The position numbers were made by a program, and so were the translations under genes. Below are positions 17,689-26,570 of a stretch of 64,000 nucleotides of DNA, in pieces; positions within the stretch are counted from its first letter, which is position 1, and each line of letters starts with the position of its first letter. Under the pieces are notes generated by a model. It saw nothing but the letters and a program-made list of their open reading frames with translations, made no database searches and was not told where the DNA came from. The stretch is from UBA2266 sp964406945 (lineage in GTDB: Bacteria; Planctomycetota; Phycisphaerae; Sedimentisphaerales; Anaerobacaceae). The DNA is taken from contig CAYOTO010000012.1 in the NCBI GenBank assembly GCA_964406945.1, positions 18,571-82,570 of the forward strand, in the 5' to 3' direction.

Positions 17689-18807
17689 TCATTCGACCTC
17701 GATACCCAGCTCGTTGCACTTCTTAAGACAATAACCGTCGGTCATTCCCGCGACATAGTCGCAAACCGCCCGCTCCAGCCCGTGCTCGGATATGAACCGC
17801 CGAAAGTATCCCGGCATCAATTCAGAACCGTTGCACAGACGCTCGAACAACTCCGTAATCCACTGGCCCACCTTTACCGCCGTCGCCTTGAGTTTCTCAC
17901 TGTGATAAAAATCATCGAGCAGCTTCTTCTCTAACTCGGCAAGTTCGCCGTCGCACTTGGCCGAAAATGCAATCAGATTCTCCGCCGAATCGTAAACATC
18001 GCCAACATCCGCCGGGCCGGCCCGTCCTATAATCTCGCTGCTGGTCGAAATGCAATCGCTGACCAGCACATCCATTATCGCCTTGGCCGTCCTGGTCCTG
18101 CGAACGGTCCAGTCGTCCAGTTTGTCGGCCCCGATCCGCTCTTCAGCGTCCGCGAAAAGCCCGGTTTCCCGCATCGCCTCCCTGTCGAGAAGACCGGCCT
18201 TCATTCCGTCCTCCAGATCATGGCAGTTATAAGCTATCCGATCGGCTATGTTCGCAACTTGGCCCTCCAGGGAGCAGTTCGATTCCTCGAAGATATCCGG
18301 CCCCGGCTCGTCGTAAGGACTCCTGTGCCTTGCCAGCCCGAGCCTGGTCTCGTACATCAGATTAAGCCCCATAAAATCCGGGTACGGATGCTCCAGCAGA
18401 TCGACTATACGAAGACTCTGCAGATTATGCTCGAAACCCCCGAAGTCCGCCATCAGACCGGACAACGCCTTCTCGCCCGCATGCCCGAAAGGCGAATGCC
18501 CCAGATCGTGTGCAAGACAGATAGCCTCGGTCAGACTCTCGTTCAGCCCCAGAGCCTTGGCGATTGTCCGCCCGATCTGCGAAACCTCGATACTGTGAGT
18601 CAGCCGCGTGCGGTAATAATCGTTGATGCCCGGCGTGAACACCTGCGTCTTACCTTCGAGCCGCCTGAACGCCGTGCTGTGAATAATCCTATCCCTGTCC
18701 CGCTCGAAATCGCTGCGGTAGGGGTGCTGGGGTTCCTCGAATCTGCGTCCGCGGCTGTTCTCGGCCGTTACCGCGTACCTTCTGTCAGTCTGGAAGACTT
18801 CTCGCAT
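17689..18807 (-). CDS. dGTPase-like HD phosphohydrolase
   Basis: Deoxyguanosinetriphosphate triphosphohydrolase-like enzyme, which removes triphosphate from dNTPs. The start at ATG 18807 gives a normal family N-terminus (MREVFQTDRRYAVTAENSRG then HPYRSDFERDRDRIIHSTAFRRL); the open frame to 19035 would overlap the HIT gene and adds 76 non-family residues. HD ligands are visible in RTRLTHSIEVSQIGR and CLAHDLGHSPFGHAGE, and further down NLQSLRIVDLLEHP and ADRIAYNCHDLEDG. 372 residues. A GAGG lies unusually close (two bases) to the ATG. Confidence 0.88.
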   Translation of the reverse strand: MREVFQTDRRYAVTAENSRGRRFEEPQHPYRSDFERDRDRIIHSTAFRRLEGKTQVFTPGINDYYRTRLTHSIEVSQIGRTIAKALGLNESLTEAICLAHDLGHSPFGHAGEKALSGLMADFGGFEHNLQSLRIVDLLEHPYPDFMGLNLMYETRLGLARHRSPYDEPGPDIFEESNCSLEGQVANIADRIAYNCHDLEDGMKAGLLDREAMRETGLFADAEERIGADKLDDWTVRRTRTAKAIMDVLVSDCISTSSEIIGRAGPADVGDVYDSAENLIAFSAKCDGELAELEKKLLDDFYHSEKLKATAVKVGQWITELFERLCNGSELMPGYFRRFISEHGLERAVCDYVAGMTDGYCLKKCNELGIEVE

Positions 18808-18860
18808 TACCTCGTATCTACGGCCGAATAACGGCCGCCCCCTGAAAACCCGAAACCCGG

Positions 18861-19370
18861 TCAGAGTTCCGGCAAATTCTTCTCTTTGCTTACCTGTCTG
18901 AGCAGTTCCAGCAGTTCGGTCATGCTCTGACTGATCACGTCCGTATCCCCGCAAACGCTCATGAAATTGGTGTCCCCGTTCCAGCGGGGCACTACGTGAA
19001 TATGAAAATGGTCCGGCAGACCCGCTCCCGCACACCTGCCGAAATTAAGACCCACGTTGAAACCATGCGGACTTATCACCGCCGAAAGCGCCTTCTGCGC
19101 CTCCCGAACCAGCTTCATCAACTCCAGCAGCTCCTCCTCCGTTGCCTCGCCCAACTCCGCAATATGACGACGCGGAGCCACCAGAAGATGACCGTTGTTA
19201 TAGGGAAAGCGGTTCAAAAGCACGATGCTCTTGTCTGTTTCCCAAATCACCAGATTCTCATCCCGCTCCTCAGGCTTGTTCTGCAACCCGCAAAGAAAAC
19301 ATCCCTCCGGCTCCGAAAGACCCCGCACGTAGTTAATCCGCCATGGCGCCCATAAATTCTTCGATTCCAA
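18861..19370 (-). CDS. HIT-family hydrolase/phosphorylase
   Basis: Nucleotide-binding HIT protein of about 169 residues, similar in layout to the Ap4A phosphorylase-type group. The catalytic triad motif is HFHIHVVPRW. The N-terminus LWAPWRINYV and the CFLC pair, a likely zinc site with a later His, are typical of this branch. Start is TTG 19370 with GGAGG ten bases upstream; no in-frame ATG gives the conserved N-terminus. First gene of the apparent HIT-dgt-pgpA-kinase-like run. The exact nucleotide substrate is unknown. Confidence 0.9.
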   Translation of the reverse strand: MESKNLWAPWRINYVRGLSEPEGCFLCGLQNKPEERDENLVIWETDKSIVLLNRFPYNNGHLLVAPRRHIAELGEATEEELLELMKLVREAQKALSAVISPHGFNVGLNFGRCAGAGLPDHFHIHVVPRWNGDTNFMSVCGDTDVISQSMTELLELLRQVSKEKNLPEL

Positions 19371-19417
19371 TTCGACAATACCTCCGTTCCTTCGATGTCT
19401 TTACGCCCGCCGATCAG

Positions 19418-20440
19418 TTATTCTTCCAGCAGCTTTGCCGTCAAAGTCTGATCGATTTTCACCAGCGGATTCGGCCCCAGCGGCATCAGCATCCTGGCCT
19501 CCGCCTTCAGCGTATATTTATGTGTATAGTGTTCCAGCCGGCCTTTGTCGACGTTATAAGCGTTCGTTCCGTTGCCCTCCAGGTTCTCGTATTTATACCC
19601 CCGCAGAAAGCCGAACATGCCCGCCATTTGAAAGCTGCCCACATACGGAATCGGCCAGCCAAGAGGAACCCGCTCGGCCAGCGTCTGCTCGCTCTCGATG
19701 ACGGCCAGACGGCCCTTCGGACTTGGCGAAATCCTTACCAGCTTGTAAGTAATCGACCTGCCTTCGCGAGAGACCATCGGAGTCGGAACCGACAGGATCG
19801 ACGTCCACATCTGACCCGGCGCCACGCCGTCAGCGGGGCGTTCGATGCTCGAAATGCAGTCAAACAGAAACCACTGGCTCGCCCAGAAGTCTCCGATCAT
19901 GTCCTGCTCCTTGACTTTGCCCTTCGACCCGGCCCGCTGAGGTCTGAAAGCCTTCTGCCCGATCTCTCTGACCAGTTCGTAAAGCTCGGCATTCTCCGTT
20001 ATTACTCCATCCGGCCTTACCGTAAACGTCCAGCTCTTACCGCGAAAACTCTGCACGGCCGTGCTGCCCCCGCCGCGGGCGCTGCTGCTGGTGCGCTGCT
20101 GACGAACGGACTCGCACGTGGCTTTGATTTTGGACAGACCGTAGGGATTGACCTCAACCGGCTCGTAGGCAACGACGATTTCCAGCGATTCGCTCGCTCT
20201 GTTATTTGTCTTACCCCCGCCGCGACTCATGCGTCCGCTGGGATCCCAGTTCAGTTCTATATCCCTTTTCGATGTGAATTCATACCGCAAAACCTCCCCC
20301 GGCTCGAAATCCGCGGTTAGATACACTTTCTCACTACTGCCGGCGGCTTTTTCCTCGGCCGTCCCCGCATTCACCAGTAATCCGCCAAACGCCGCGGCCG
20401 CGAATATCCAAAACGCAGTTCTCAATTTCGTCCCTTTCAC
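19418..20440 (-). CDS. Exported protein of unknown function
   Basis: 340 residues beginning with a basic N-terminus and a hydrophobic signal segment (FWIFAAAAFGGLLVNAGTAEE), likely cleaved after Ala. The mature part starts FEPGEVLRYEFTSKRDIELNW and is mostly beta-like, with no enzyme motif that I recognise. Its plan (a threshold FxxGExxxYxxxxxxxxxxW start, then a long beta-rich domain) resembles that of the lipoprotein at 20487, whose domain begins FAEGETGTYKVMTETDKSVTW, so the two may be distant paralogues of a DUF6263-like family. The start is GTG 20440 with AGGA six to seven bases upstream. Confidence 0.75.
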   Translation of the reverse strand: MKGTKLRTAFWIFAAAAFGGLLVNAGTAEEKAAGSSEKVYLTADFEPGEVLRYEFTSKRDIELNWDPSGRMSRGGGKTNNRASESLEIVVAYEPVEVNPYGLSKIKATCESVRQQRTSSSARGGGSTAVQSFRGKSWTFTVRPDGVITENAELYELVREIGQKAFRPQRAGSKGKVKEQDMIGDFWASQWFLFDCISSIERPADGVAPGQMWTSILSVPTPMVSREGRSITYKLVRISPSPKGRLAVIESEQTLAERVPLGWPIPYVGSFQMAGMFGFLRGYKYENLEGNGTNAYNVDKGRLEHYTHKYTLKAEARMLMPLGPNPLVKIDQTLTAKLLEE

Positions 20441-20486
20441 TTCTTATCCTGCCCAACCGGTTCCCGTCCGACCCGCCAAACCGTCT

Positions 20487-21827
20487 CTACTTAAGTTTTT
20501 CGATCTGGTACGCCCTGACCGCGGTCATCTTCAACGCATCCGGCTGCTTGTCCATAGGCGCCGCCGGATCGACCGCCATCCACTCGGATTTCAGGTTTTC
20601 GCTGTACTTGAGTACATCGCCGTCTGTGGCGTTGAACTTCAGCTCGCCCTCATAAGTCTCTTTGTTGTCGAACATCTTGGAGAACATGTTTACCGCCGCA
20701 TCCTTGTGAGCCTCCTCGGCCCCGGCAGTAGACGGAACAGCCGTCATTTTCGCAACCGCCGTTTTCTCGCCGTCGGCCTCATTGATCTCCTGCAGTGTAT
20801 AGGTCCTCTCGTAGACCTTTGTGCCCATCATGCCGAATGCAAACGTACTGAGATTGCTCCAGGTCTCCGATTCGCTGAATTCCTTCGTCTGCCCGGTATC
20901 CAGAGCGGCAATCGAATGCCTTTCTTTAATCGCATCGTCCGACAGAATCGCCCTGGCCGTAGAATCCATAACCGCACTGCGGGCCTTTGTCGCATCCACC
21001 ACACGCACGAACTGGCCCGATGGCGACAGCTCGATCTTGTAGCTTTCGCCGACCAGCATTCCCAGAGGCTTGCCCCGGTCCTTTTCGTCCGTACTGTCGT
21101 ATTTCAGTGCGACGCTGTCCTTGACTCTGCCCAGATAATTCAATTCCTTGATCGTAATCAGGGCAACGGCATTGCCGTTCTCGTTAACACTTTCGATCTT
21201 CTGATCGAACGTCATCTCGACCTTATTGCCCGTATGACCGCCGGTAAATGCCGCCGGTTTGCTCTCGGCAGGACCCTCCCACGTAACGCTCTTGTCAGTC
21301 TCGGTCATAACCTTGTAAGTACCCGTTTCGCCCTCGGCAAACTTCAGCATGATAGCTACTGTCTCGGCCTTCTCCTCCGCCTGCTCAGGCTCGTTCGAGT
21401 CTTCAACCGACTTTTCCGCTTCCGCTGCCTCTGTCGATTCGGTCGACTCTTCAACGGAGACCGACTCGACCTGCTCCTCTTCTACGGATTCGGCGGCCTG
21501 CTCGGCTTTCGCCTTTTCTTCCGCAGCTTCAGCCGATTCGACAGCTTCTTCATGCGTCTGCGACATCTCTTCGGCCCGGGCCTCTTCCGAGACCGAGTCG
21601 GATTCCTCTGCTTCGACTCCTTCTGCGACGCCCTCGGCCACAGCTTCTGCGCCGTCGGTCGCTTCGGACTGCTCCGCCTCAACCGATTCGGTCTCCGCAA
21701 CCGCTTGCTGACCCGCTTCCACCTGCGGCGACGCAGTCTCTTTACTTTCCTCACCGCAGCCGGCTGCCGCTAGCAAAACACACACTGCCGCAAACTTTAA
21801 AAACCGCGAAATCCTAAACGACTTCAT
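20487..21827 (-). CDS. Lipoprotein with acidic low-complexity linker
   Basis: About 446 residues. Start at ATG 21827 (GGGAG eight bases upstream) gives a lipoprotein signal with lipobox LAAAGC; a longer open frame to 21878 adds 17 unlikely residues. Residues ~25-135 are a low-complexity linker of Glu, Ala, Ser and Val, probably extended or coiled. The C-terminal ~300 residues form a beta-rich domain starting FAEGETGTYKV that may belong to the DUF6263-type group. Probably membrane-anchored and exposed to the periplasm or surface. Co-transcribed with 19418 (46-base gap). Confidence 0.78.
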   Translation of the reverse strand: MKSFRISRFLKFAAVCVLLAAAGCGEESKETASPQVEAGQQAVAETESVEAEQSEATDGAEAVAEGVAEGVEAEESDSVSEEARAEEMSQTHEEAVESAEAAEEKAKAEQAAESVEEEQVESVSVEESTESTEAAEAEKSVEDSNEPEQAEEKAETVAIMLKFAEGETGTYKVMTETDKSVTWEGPAESKPAAFTGGHTGNKVEMTFDQKIESVNENGNAVALITIKELNYLGRVKDSVALKYDSTDEKDRGKPLGMLVGESYKIELSPSGQFVRVVDATKARSAVMDSTARAILSDDAIKERHSIAALDTGQTKEFSESETWSNLSTFAFGMMGTKVYERTYTLQEINEADGEKTAVAKMTAVPSTAGAEEAHKDAAVNMFSKMFDNKETYEGELKFNATDGDVLKYSENLKSEWMAVDPAAPMDKQPDALKMTAVRAYQIEKLK

Positions 21828-21889
21828 AACGTGTTCTCCCTGTAAGTGCTGATACCATAGAATTTTGTGAATGATCACAGTAGCTGCTA

Positions 21890-21917
21890 ATTATACCGCA
21901 CGGGCTCGCAAAGACAA
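21890..21917 (-). promoter_or_regulatory. Candidate promoter for lipoprotein gene
   Basis: Minus-strand TATAAT (21890-21895, perfect) with TTGTCT (21912-21917) 16 bases upstream. The element sits 63 bases above the chosen start and is divergent from the ilvD promoter candidate about 12 bases away. Confidence 0.6.
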
Positions 21918-21928
21918 CGGATTTTTCT

Positions 21929-21957
21929 TTGTTTTGTCCGGCCATCGCCGGTACAAT
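21929..21957 (+). promoter_or_regulatory. Candidate promoter for ilvD
   Basis: TACAAT (21952-21957) with a weak -35 TTGTTT (21929-21934), 17-base spacing. The spacer contains a short inverted repeat, CCGGC-CATC-GCCGG (21938-21951), which could be an operator or be fortuitous. Confidence 0.4.
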
Positions 21958-22007
21958 TCCGCACTTGCCGACTCATTACTTTGTCAACCATCTTATTTGG
22001 AGAAATC

Positions 22008-23675
22008 ATGAGAAGTGATACGGTCAAAAAGGGCTTTCAGCGTGCACCTCATCGCGGCCTGCTCCACGCCTGCGGACTCAGCGATTCCGATATAAAAAAG
22101 CCGTTTATCGGCGTCGCAAACAGCTTTTGCGAAATCGTTCCCGGTCATATACACCTCGACAAAGTCGCTAAGACCGTAAAGCAATCCATACGAGACGCCG
22201 GCGGAGCACCGTTCGAATTCAATACTATCGCCGTATGCGACGGCATAGCTATGGGCCATGCGGGAATGAAGTATTCGCTGCCTTCGCGTGAAATTATCGC
22301 CGACTCCGTCGAAACCATGGCCAAGGCACATTGCTTCGACGCCCTTGTCTGCATCCCCAACTGCGACAAAATCATCCCCGGCATGCTCATGGCCGCGGTC
22401 CGCCTAAACATCCCGACCATATTCGTCTCAGGCGGCCCGATGGCCGCCGGCAAGTCCGAAGACGGAAAAACGGTGGACCTCATAAGCATTTTCGAAGGCG
22501 TCGCCGCCTACAACGCCGGCAAGATCGACGAAGAACAGCTCCGCAGGCTCGAGTGCGCCGCCTGCCCGGGCCAGGGAAGCTGCTCAGGAATGTTCACCGC
22601 CAACTCCATGAATTGCCTCTGCGAAGCAATCGGCATGGCTCTGCCCGGAAACGGAACCATACTGGCGATCGATCCCCGCCGTCAGGATCTGTATAAGGCC
22701 ATCGGCCCGCACGTGATCAAAATCATCGAAGACGATCTCAAGCCGCTCGACATAATAACCGCCGAATCGCTCGACAATGCTCTTGTGCTGGATATGGCCA
22801 TGGGCGGCTCCACAAACACCGTCCTGCACTCTCTGGCCGTCGCCAGCGAAGCCGCCATAGACTACGACCTCGAGAGAATCAACCAGGCCTCGGCCAAGTG
22901 CCCCAATATCTGCAAGGTCTCACCTTCCAGCCCGTACCACGTCGAAGATGTCGATGCGGCAGGGGGCATCAGTGCTATTCTAAAGGAAATCAGCAAAGTT
23001 CCCGGACTGCTGAACACCAATTGCAAAACGGTTACCGGCAAGAGCCTGAGTGAAAACATCGCCGACGCCGATATCAAGAACCCCGAGGTAATCCGTCCAA
23101 TCGACAATGCCTATTCGAAAACGGGCGGCCTCGCCATCCTCAGAGGCAACCTGGCGCCCGGCGGATCGGTAGTCAAAACCGCAGGAGTGGCCCGGTCCAT
23201 GCTCGAACACGCCGGCCCGGCCGTAATCTTCGAGAGTCAGGACGAGGCCTGCGAAGGCATCCTCAACGGCAAAGTAAAGGCCGGTGATGTCGTCGTTATT
23301 CGCTACGAAGGCCCCAGAGGCGGACCCGGCATGCAGGAAATGCTCAGCCCCACAAGCTACATCATGGGCGCCGGCCTCGGCGAATCGGTTGCCCTGATAA
23401 CCGACGGCAGATTCTCCGGCGGAACCCGCGGAGCCTGCATAGGTCATATAAGCCCCGAAGCGGCGGTCTGCGGCCCCATAGGCCTGATCGAAAACGGCGA
23501 TTTAATCGAAATTGACATCCCGAACAACACGATTAACGTCAAAGTATCGGATGAAGAACTCGAAAATCGCAAAAAGACGTGGAAGCCGCGCCAACCGAAG
23601 ATAACCGAAGGATATCTCGCCAAGTACGCCTCGATGGCCACAAGCGCCGATACCGGAGCCGTGCTGAAGTGGTAA
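22008..23675 (+). CDS. ilvD: Dihydroxy-acid dehydratase
   Basis: Iron-sulfur enzyme of valine, leucine and isoleucine synthesis that turns 2,3-dihydroxy acids into 2-keto acids. ATG 22008 gives MRSDTVKKGFQRAPHRGLL, the family N-terminus, with TTGGAG six bases upstream; TTG 21981 is in frame but poorer. Cluster-binding Cys are visible in NSFCEIVPGH, CIPNCDKIIPGM and CPGQGSCSGMFTANSMNCL. The C-terminal part has GPRGGPGMQEML and TDGRFSGGTRG. About 555 residues. It stands alone rather than with other ilv genes. Confidence 0.95.
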   Translation: MRSDTVKKGFQRAPHRGLLHACGLSDSDIKKPFIGVANSFCEIVPGHIHLDKVAKTVKQSIRDAGGAPFEFNTIAVCDGIAMGHAGMKYSLPSREIIADSVETMAKAHCFDALVCIPNCDKIIPGMLMAAVRLNIPTIFVSGGPMAAGKSEDGKTVDLISIFEGVAAYNAGKIDEEQLRRLECAACPGQGSCSGMFTANSMNCLCEAIGMALPGNGTILAIDPRRQDLYKAIGPHVIKIIEDDLKPLDIITAESLDNALVLDMAMGGSTNTVLHSLAVASEAAIDYDLERINQASAKCPNICKVSPSSPYHVEDVDAAGGISAILKEISKVPGLLNTNCKTVTGKSLSENIADADIKNPEVIRPIDNAYSKTGGLAILRGNLAPGGSVVKTAGVARSMLEHAGPAVIFESQDEACEGILNGKVKAGDVVVIRYEGPRGGPGMQEMLSPTSYIMGAGLGESVALITDGRFSGGTRGACIGHISPEAAVCGPIGLIENGDLIEIDIPNNTINVKVSDEELENRKKTWKPRQPKITEGYLAKYASMATSADTGAVLKW

Positions 23676-23724
23676 ACCGCGATTGCAGGCAGCGCGGCGA
23701 CTGTAGGCAGGGGAGCTCGAGCCC

Positions 23725-24180
23725 ATGAAGTCGAAAGACAGCAAACTCTGGTACGCAGCCGGGCTGCATTTCCAATGCCGGGGTTGCGGCAACTGCTGCG
23801 CAGGACCGGGTGAGGGCTATATCTGGGTCACAAAGCCCGAAGTCCAGAAAATCGCTGATCTGCTCGAAATGTCTGTCGATGATTTCCGCGGCCGTTACCT
23901 GCGACGCGTAGGTCTGCGCACAACGATCATCGAGCACCCCAGCACCAACGACTGCATCTTCCTGCGAAACGAGAAAGGCCGCCGAATCTGCGTAATCTAT
24001 CCGGTAAGGCCGACACAATGCAGAACATGGCCCTTCTGGCCCTGCAATCTCGACAAACCCTCTTCCTGGAACGAGGCTGGAAGAAACTGCCCGGGCATGA
24101 ACCGCGGCCGAGCCTACAGCCCAGAAGAAATCCAGAAGATAAAGAAAATGAAAAAGTGGTGGGATGACAGCAAAGACTGA
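23725..24180 (+). CDS. YkgJ-family cysteine-cluster protein (first of tandem pair)
   Basis: 151 residues. An N-terminal cluster CRGCGNCCAGPGEG, then C-x(n)-C with RICVIYPVRPTQCRTWPFWPC and a later Cys, match the zinc- or iron-chelating YkgJ/UPF0153 type. The family is proposed to bind a metal or Fe-S cluster but its reaction is unknown. GGGAG lies about nine bases upstream of the ATG. Its last 17 bases overlap the next gene, a second member, in another frame. Confidence 0.82.
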   Translation: MKSKDSKLWYAAGLHFQCRGCGNCCAGPGEGYIWVTKPEVQKIADLLEMSVDDFRGRYLRRVGLRTTIIEHPSTNDCIFLRNEKGRRICVIYPVRPTQCRTWPFWPCNLDKPSSWNEAGRNCPGMNRGRAYSPEEIQKIKKMKKWWDDSKD

Positions 24181-24634
24181 CCGCATTGCGCAACAAGTGG
24201 CCCGCATCTACAACTGGCTCGACCAGTGTCTCGCCCAATCCGCGGACGACTCTGAGCAATGCGCCGCTTGCGGCCGATGCTGCGATTTCGACGCGTTCGA
24301 CCACCGCTTGTTTGTCACATCACCCGAAATTGTCTACTTCGAACACCACCTGCAGCCATCCAGGCGAAAGCCCATGCCCGGCGGCATCTGCCCCCACAAA
24401 ACCGCCGGCAAATGCTCCGTATACCCCCACAGATTCGCCGGCTGCAGAATCTTCTGCTGCAAAACCGACCCGGCTCTCCAGAGCCGTTTAAGCGAACAGG
24501 TATCCCGCAAATTCAAAGAACTATGCATCCAATTCAAAATTCCCTATCGCTACTGCGACCTCAAGACCGCTTTGAACCAAATCAGTAGCGATCGATCGGC
24601 AGTGGAATCCTGCCCTGCGGATCCCGCAGATTGA
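24164..24634 (+). CDS. YkgJ-family cysteine-cluster protein (second of tandem pair)
   Basis: 156 residues. CAACGRCCDFDAF, then CPHKTAGKCSVYPHRFAGCRIFCC show the same Cys arrangement as its upstream neighbour, with a HxxF pattern in place of WPFWPC. Both genes are probably co-translated (17-base overlap). The 3' end overlaps the tail of ftsQ on the other strand by 53 bases, an uncommon tail-to-tail overlap that could give antisense interaction between the transcripts. Confidence 0.8.
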   Translation: MTAKTDRIAQQVARIYNWLDQCLAQSADDSEQCAACGRCCDFDAFDHRLFVTSPEIVYFEHHLQPSRRKPMPGGICPHKTAGKCSVYPHRFAGCRIFCCKTDPALQSRLSEQVSRKFKELCIQFKIPYRYCDLKTALNQISSDRSAVESCPADPAD

Positions 24635-25463
24635 TGAACTTCACGCCCGTATCCAGCGACCCCGCCCCCTTGTAGTACGCGTACAACTTCGCAAGTTTCT
24701 CCTCGTCCGTAGCCTCCAGGTGAATCGACCACTTGCCAAGCTCGGCGCCCCACACGATCTCGGTGTTGCCCTTCGTTCGCAGAACGATGTGCGGCTGATT
24801 ATCGTCTTGTCTCCCGTTGAAATTGCTCACGTCGATACTCTCGATCTGAAAAAGAAGGGGCCTGTTGGGCGCCGCCAGTTTGTCCATATTGCCCAGCCGA
24901 ATCAGAAGCGCAAGGCCCGCGGCAATATCGGCGTCCGGCAGGGGCTGGCCCATCGCCGGGGTCTTCTCAAGAGAATGCCCTTCTATCCGCACTATCGGCA
25001 GATGGGGCATTTCGACGTAATCAAGCGTCACCGCATTTTCGTCTACGTAAAAGACCGTCGTATCGACCTCAATCAGTCCCCGGGGCTGTCGCCACTGGCC
25101 GTATATCTGAATCGTCTCGTTATTGATCTTGACCCTGGGCTCGGCCAGCCACACAAAGAAACTCTCCAGATTTCGCTGCACGGAAGCCGCTGCGTCGTCG
25201 TCGAGCCGAAGGTCCTCACCCGCCACCGTCGCCGCATAGCTTATCTTCTTCTTGAGCGCCTCATTGAGCCACCCGGGCGGGCTCATAAGTTCCAGATCAC
25301 CCACCTTGTGCGATACTGAAACCGTCGTCTCGACATACTTGGAAAGATGCGACAGACCGAACCCCGCACCGGCCGCCATGCAAGCAACCGCCAATACCTT
25401 CACAATACCCACCAGACCGGTCCTGTCCGGGGGCTTCCTGGTTTTCTGTTTTTTCTTCGCCAC
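24582..25463 (-). CDS. ftsQ: FtsQ/DivIB-like cell division protein
   Basis: About 293 residues. A Lys-rich cytoplasmic N-terminus, one membrane segment (VKVLAVACMAAGAGFGLS, near 22-40), then a periplasmic domain with a POTRA-like part and a beta region. The sequence alone is weak for FtsQ, but single-pass topology and position immediately after ddl in a murC-murB-ddl order make this the best call. FtsQ bridges the early and late parts of the divisome with FtsB and FtsL. GTG start at 25463; no strong ribosome-binding site. An ftsA would be expected next; instead the gene runs tail-to-tail into a YkgJ gene. Confidence 0.72.
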   Translation of the reverse strand: MAKKKQKTRKPPDRTGLVGIVKVLAVACMAAGAGFGLSHLSKYVETTVSVSHKVGDLELMSPPGWLNEALKKKISYAATVAGEDLRLDDDAAASVQRNLESFFVWLAEPRVKINNETIQIYGQWRQPRGLIEVDTTVFYVDENAVTLDYVEMPHLPIVRIEGHSLEKTPAMGQPLPDADIAAGLALLIRLGNMDKLAAPNRPLLFQIESIDVSNFNGRQDDNQPHIVLRTKGNTEIVWGAELGKWSIHLEATDEEKLAKLYAYYKGAGSLDTGVKFINLRDPQGRIPLPIDRY

Positions 25464-25598
25464 TGCCGCTGTGTCTTAGAACTGTCGAGCTTTTCAGCCG
25501 TTAGAAGGCTGTATTCGTACCCTCAAAACAATGTCGGTCAATTTCAAGCGGCGCCTTCAGTACTTATCGGCTTCGAGCCGGTACGACGCACCTGCCCC

Positions 25599-26540
25599 TC
25601 AAGCCCCGGCTCTGTCGGCAAGCGCCGCCTCGATAATCTCCAAACAAAGCCTGCCCATCGGAAACCCCGCCCGATTCGCCGCCTTCGGAAGCAATGAGTG
25701 GGTCGTAAAGCCAGGAATTGTGTTGATTTCCAGAGCATAGGGCCTGCCGTCGTCGCCCAATATGAAATCAACCCGCGAAAAATGCCTGCATCCGAGCGAC
25801 TCGAAGCACAACTTTGCAGCCTCGTTGATCCGTTCAATAAGCCCGGCATCCTCTATCGTATCGAACAGATATTCCGTATTATCGGCCACATATTTCGCAT
25901 AATAGTCGTAGAAATCGACCTTGCTGCGGATCTCAACAATTGGCAGCGGCTGCCCCTTCAGTATTCCCACGGTCATCTCCCGCCCGCTGACGAACTTCTC
26001 TATCATACAGTCGCCGTATTTCGCCAGAACCTCGCTCCCCGCTTCCACCGCCGCATCCGCGCCCTGGACAATACTGACTCCCACGCTGCTTCCCTGCCTG
26101 AGAGGTTTGACCACATACTTGCCCGCCTTTTCGAGCCTTTCCCGCACGGTTTGCGGCTCGTCGTTGGGCTTGAGCACCACCGACCAGGGCGTAGCCACAC
26201 CGCGCGATTCGAACGCCGTTTTGCTGGCGAGTTTGTCAAAAGCCAGCCTGCTGGCGACCGGGCCGCTGCCGGTATAGCACAGCCCTCTGTCTTGCAGTAT
26301 CTGCTGCAACTGCCCATCCTCGCCGAATCTGCCGTGCAGCGCAATAAAAAAAACATCGATATCCCTGTCGTCGAGTATATCCAATCGCTCGGGGCTGACA
26401 TCCGCCGCCGCCACTTGCAAGCCCTCCGCCGCCAAAGCATCGGCCACGCACTCACCGCTTTGCAGGCTCACCTCCCGTTCGTCCCCCACTCCGCCCATTA
26501 GAACGGCCGCCTTGATTGCTTTACCTGCCGGATTGGACAT
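25599..26540 (-). CDS. ddl: D-alanine--D-alanine ligase
   Basis: ATP-grasp enzyme that makes D-Ala-D-Ala for peptidoglycan. 313 residues. Visible blocks are VLMGGVGDEREVSLQSG, FIALHGRFGEDGQLQ, YTGSGPVASRLAFDKLASK (with ATP-binding Lys), and the C-terminal metal site FSRVDFILGDDGRPYALEINTIPGFT (Asp, Glu, Asn). The active-site Ser-Tyr/Leu segment is typical for Ddl rather than vancomycin-type D-lactate ligases as far as can be judged. Upstream neighbour murB is 30 bases away. Confidence 0.95.
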   Translation of the reverse strand: MSNPAGKAIKAAVLMGGVGDEREVSLQSGECVADALAAEGLQVAAADVSPERLDILDDRDIDVFFIALHGRFGEDGQLQQILQDRGLCYTGSGPVASRLAFDKLASKTAFESRGVATPWSVVLKPNDEPQTVRERLEKAGKYVVKPLRQGSSVGVSIVQGADAAVEAGSEVLAKYGDCMIEKFVSGREMTVGILKGQPLPIVEIRSKVDFYDYYAKYVADNTEYLFDTIEDAGLIERINEAAKLCFESLGCRHFSRVDFILGDDGRPYALEINTIPGFTTHSLLPKAANRAGFPMGRLCLEIIEAALADRAGA

Positions 26541-26570
26541 AATGCCGATGGACCCCGAACTGATTCGCTT

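Noticed and set aside
17689..19035. dGTPase gene starting at 19035 with a 76-residue extension
   Set aside because: The extension overlaps the HIT gene and has no family similarity; ATG 18807 gives the normal N-terminus.
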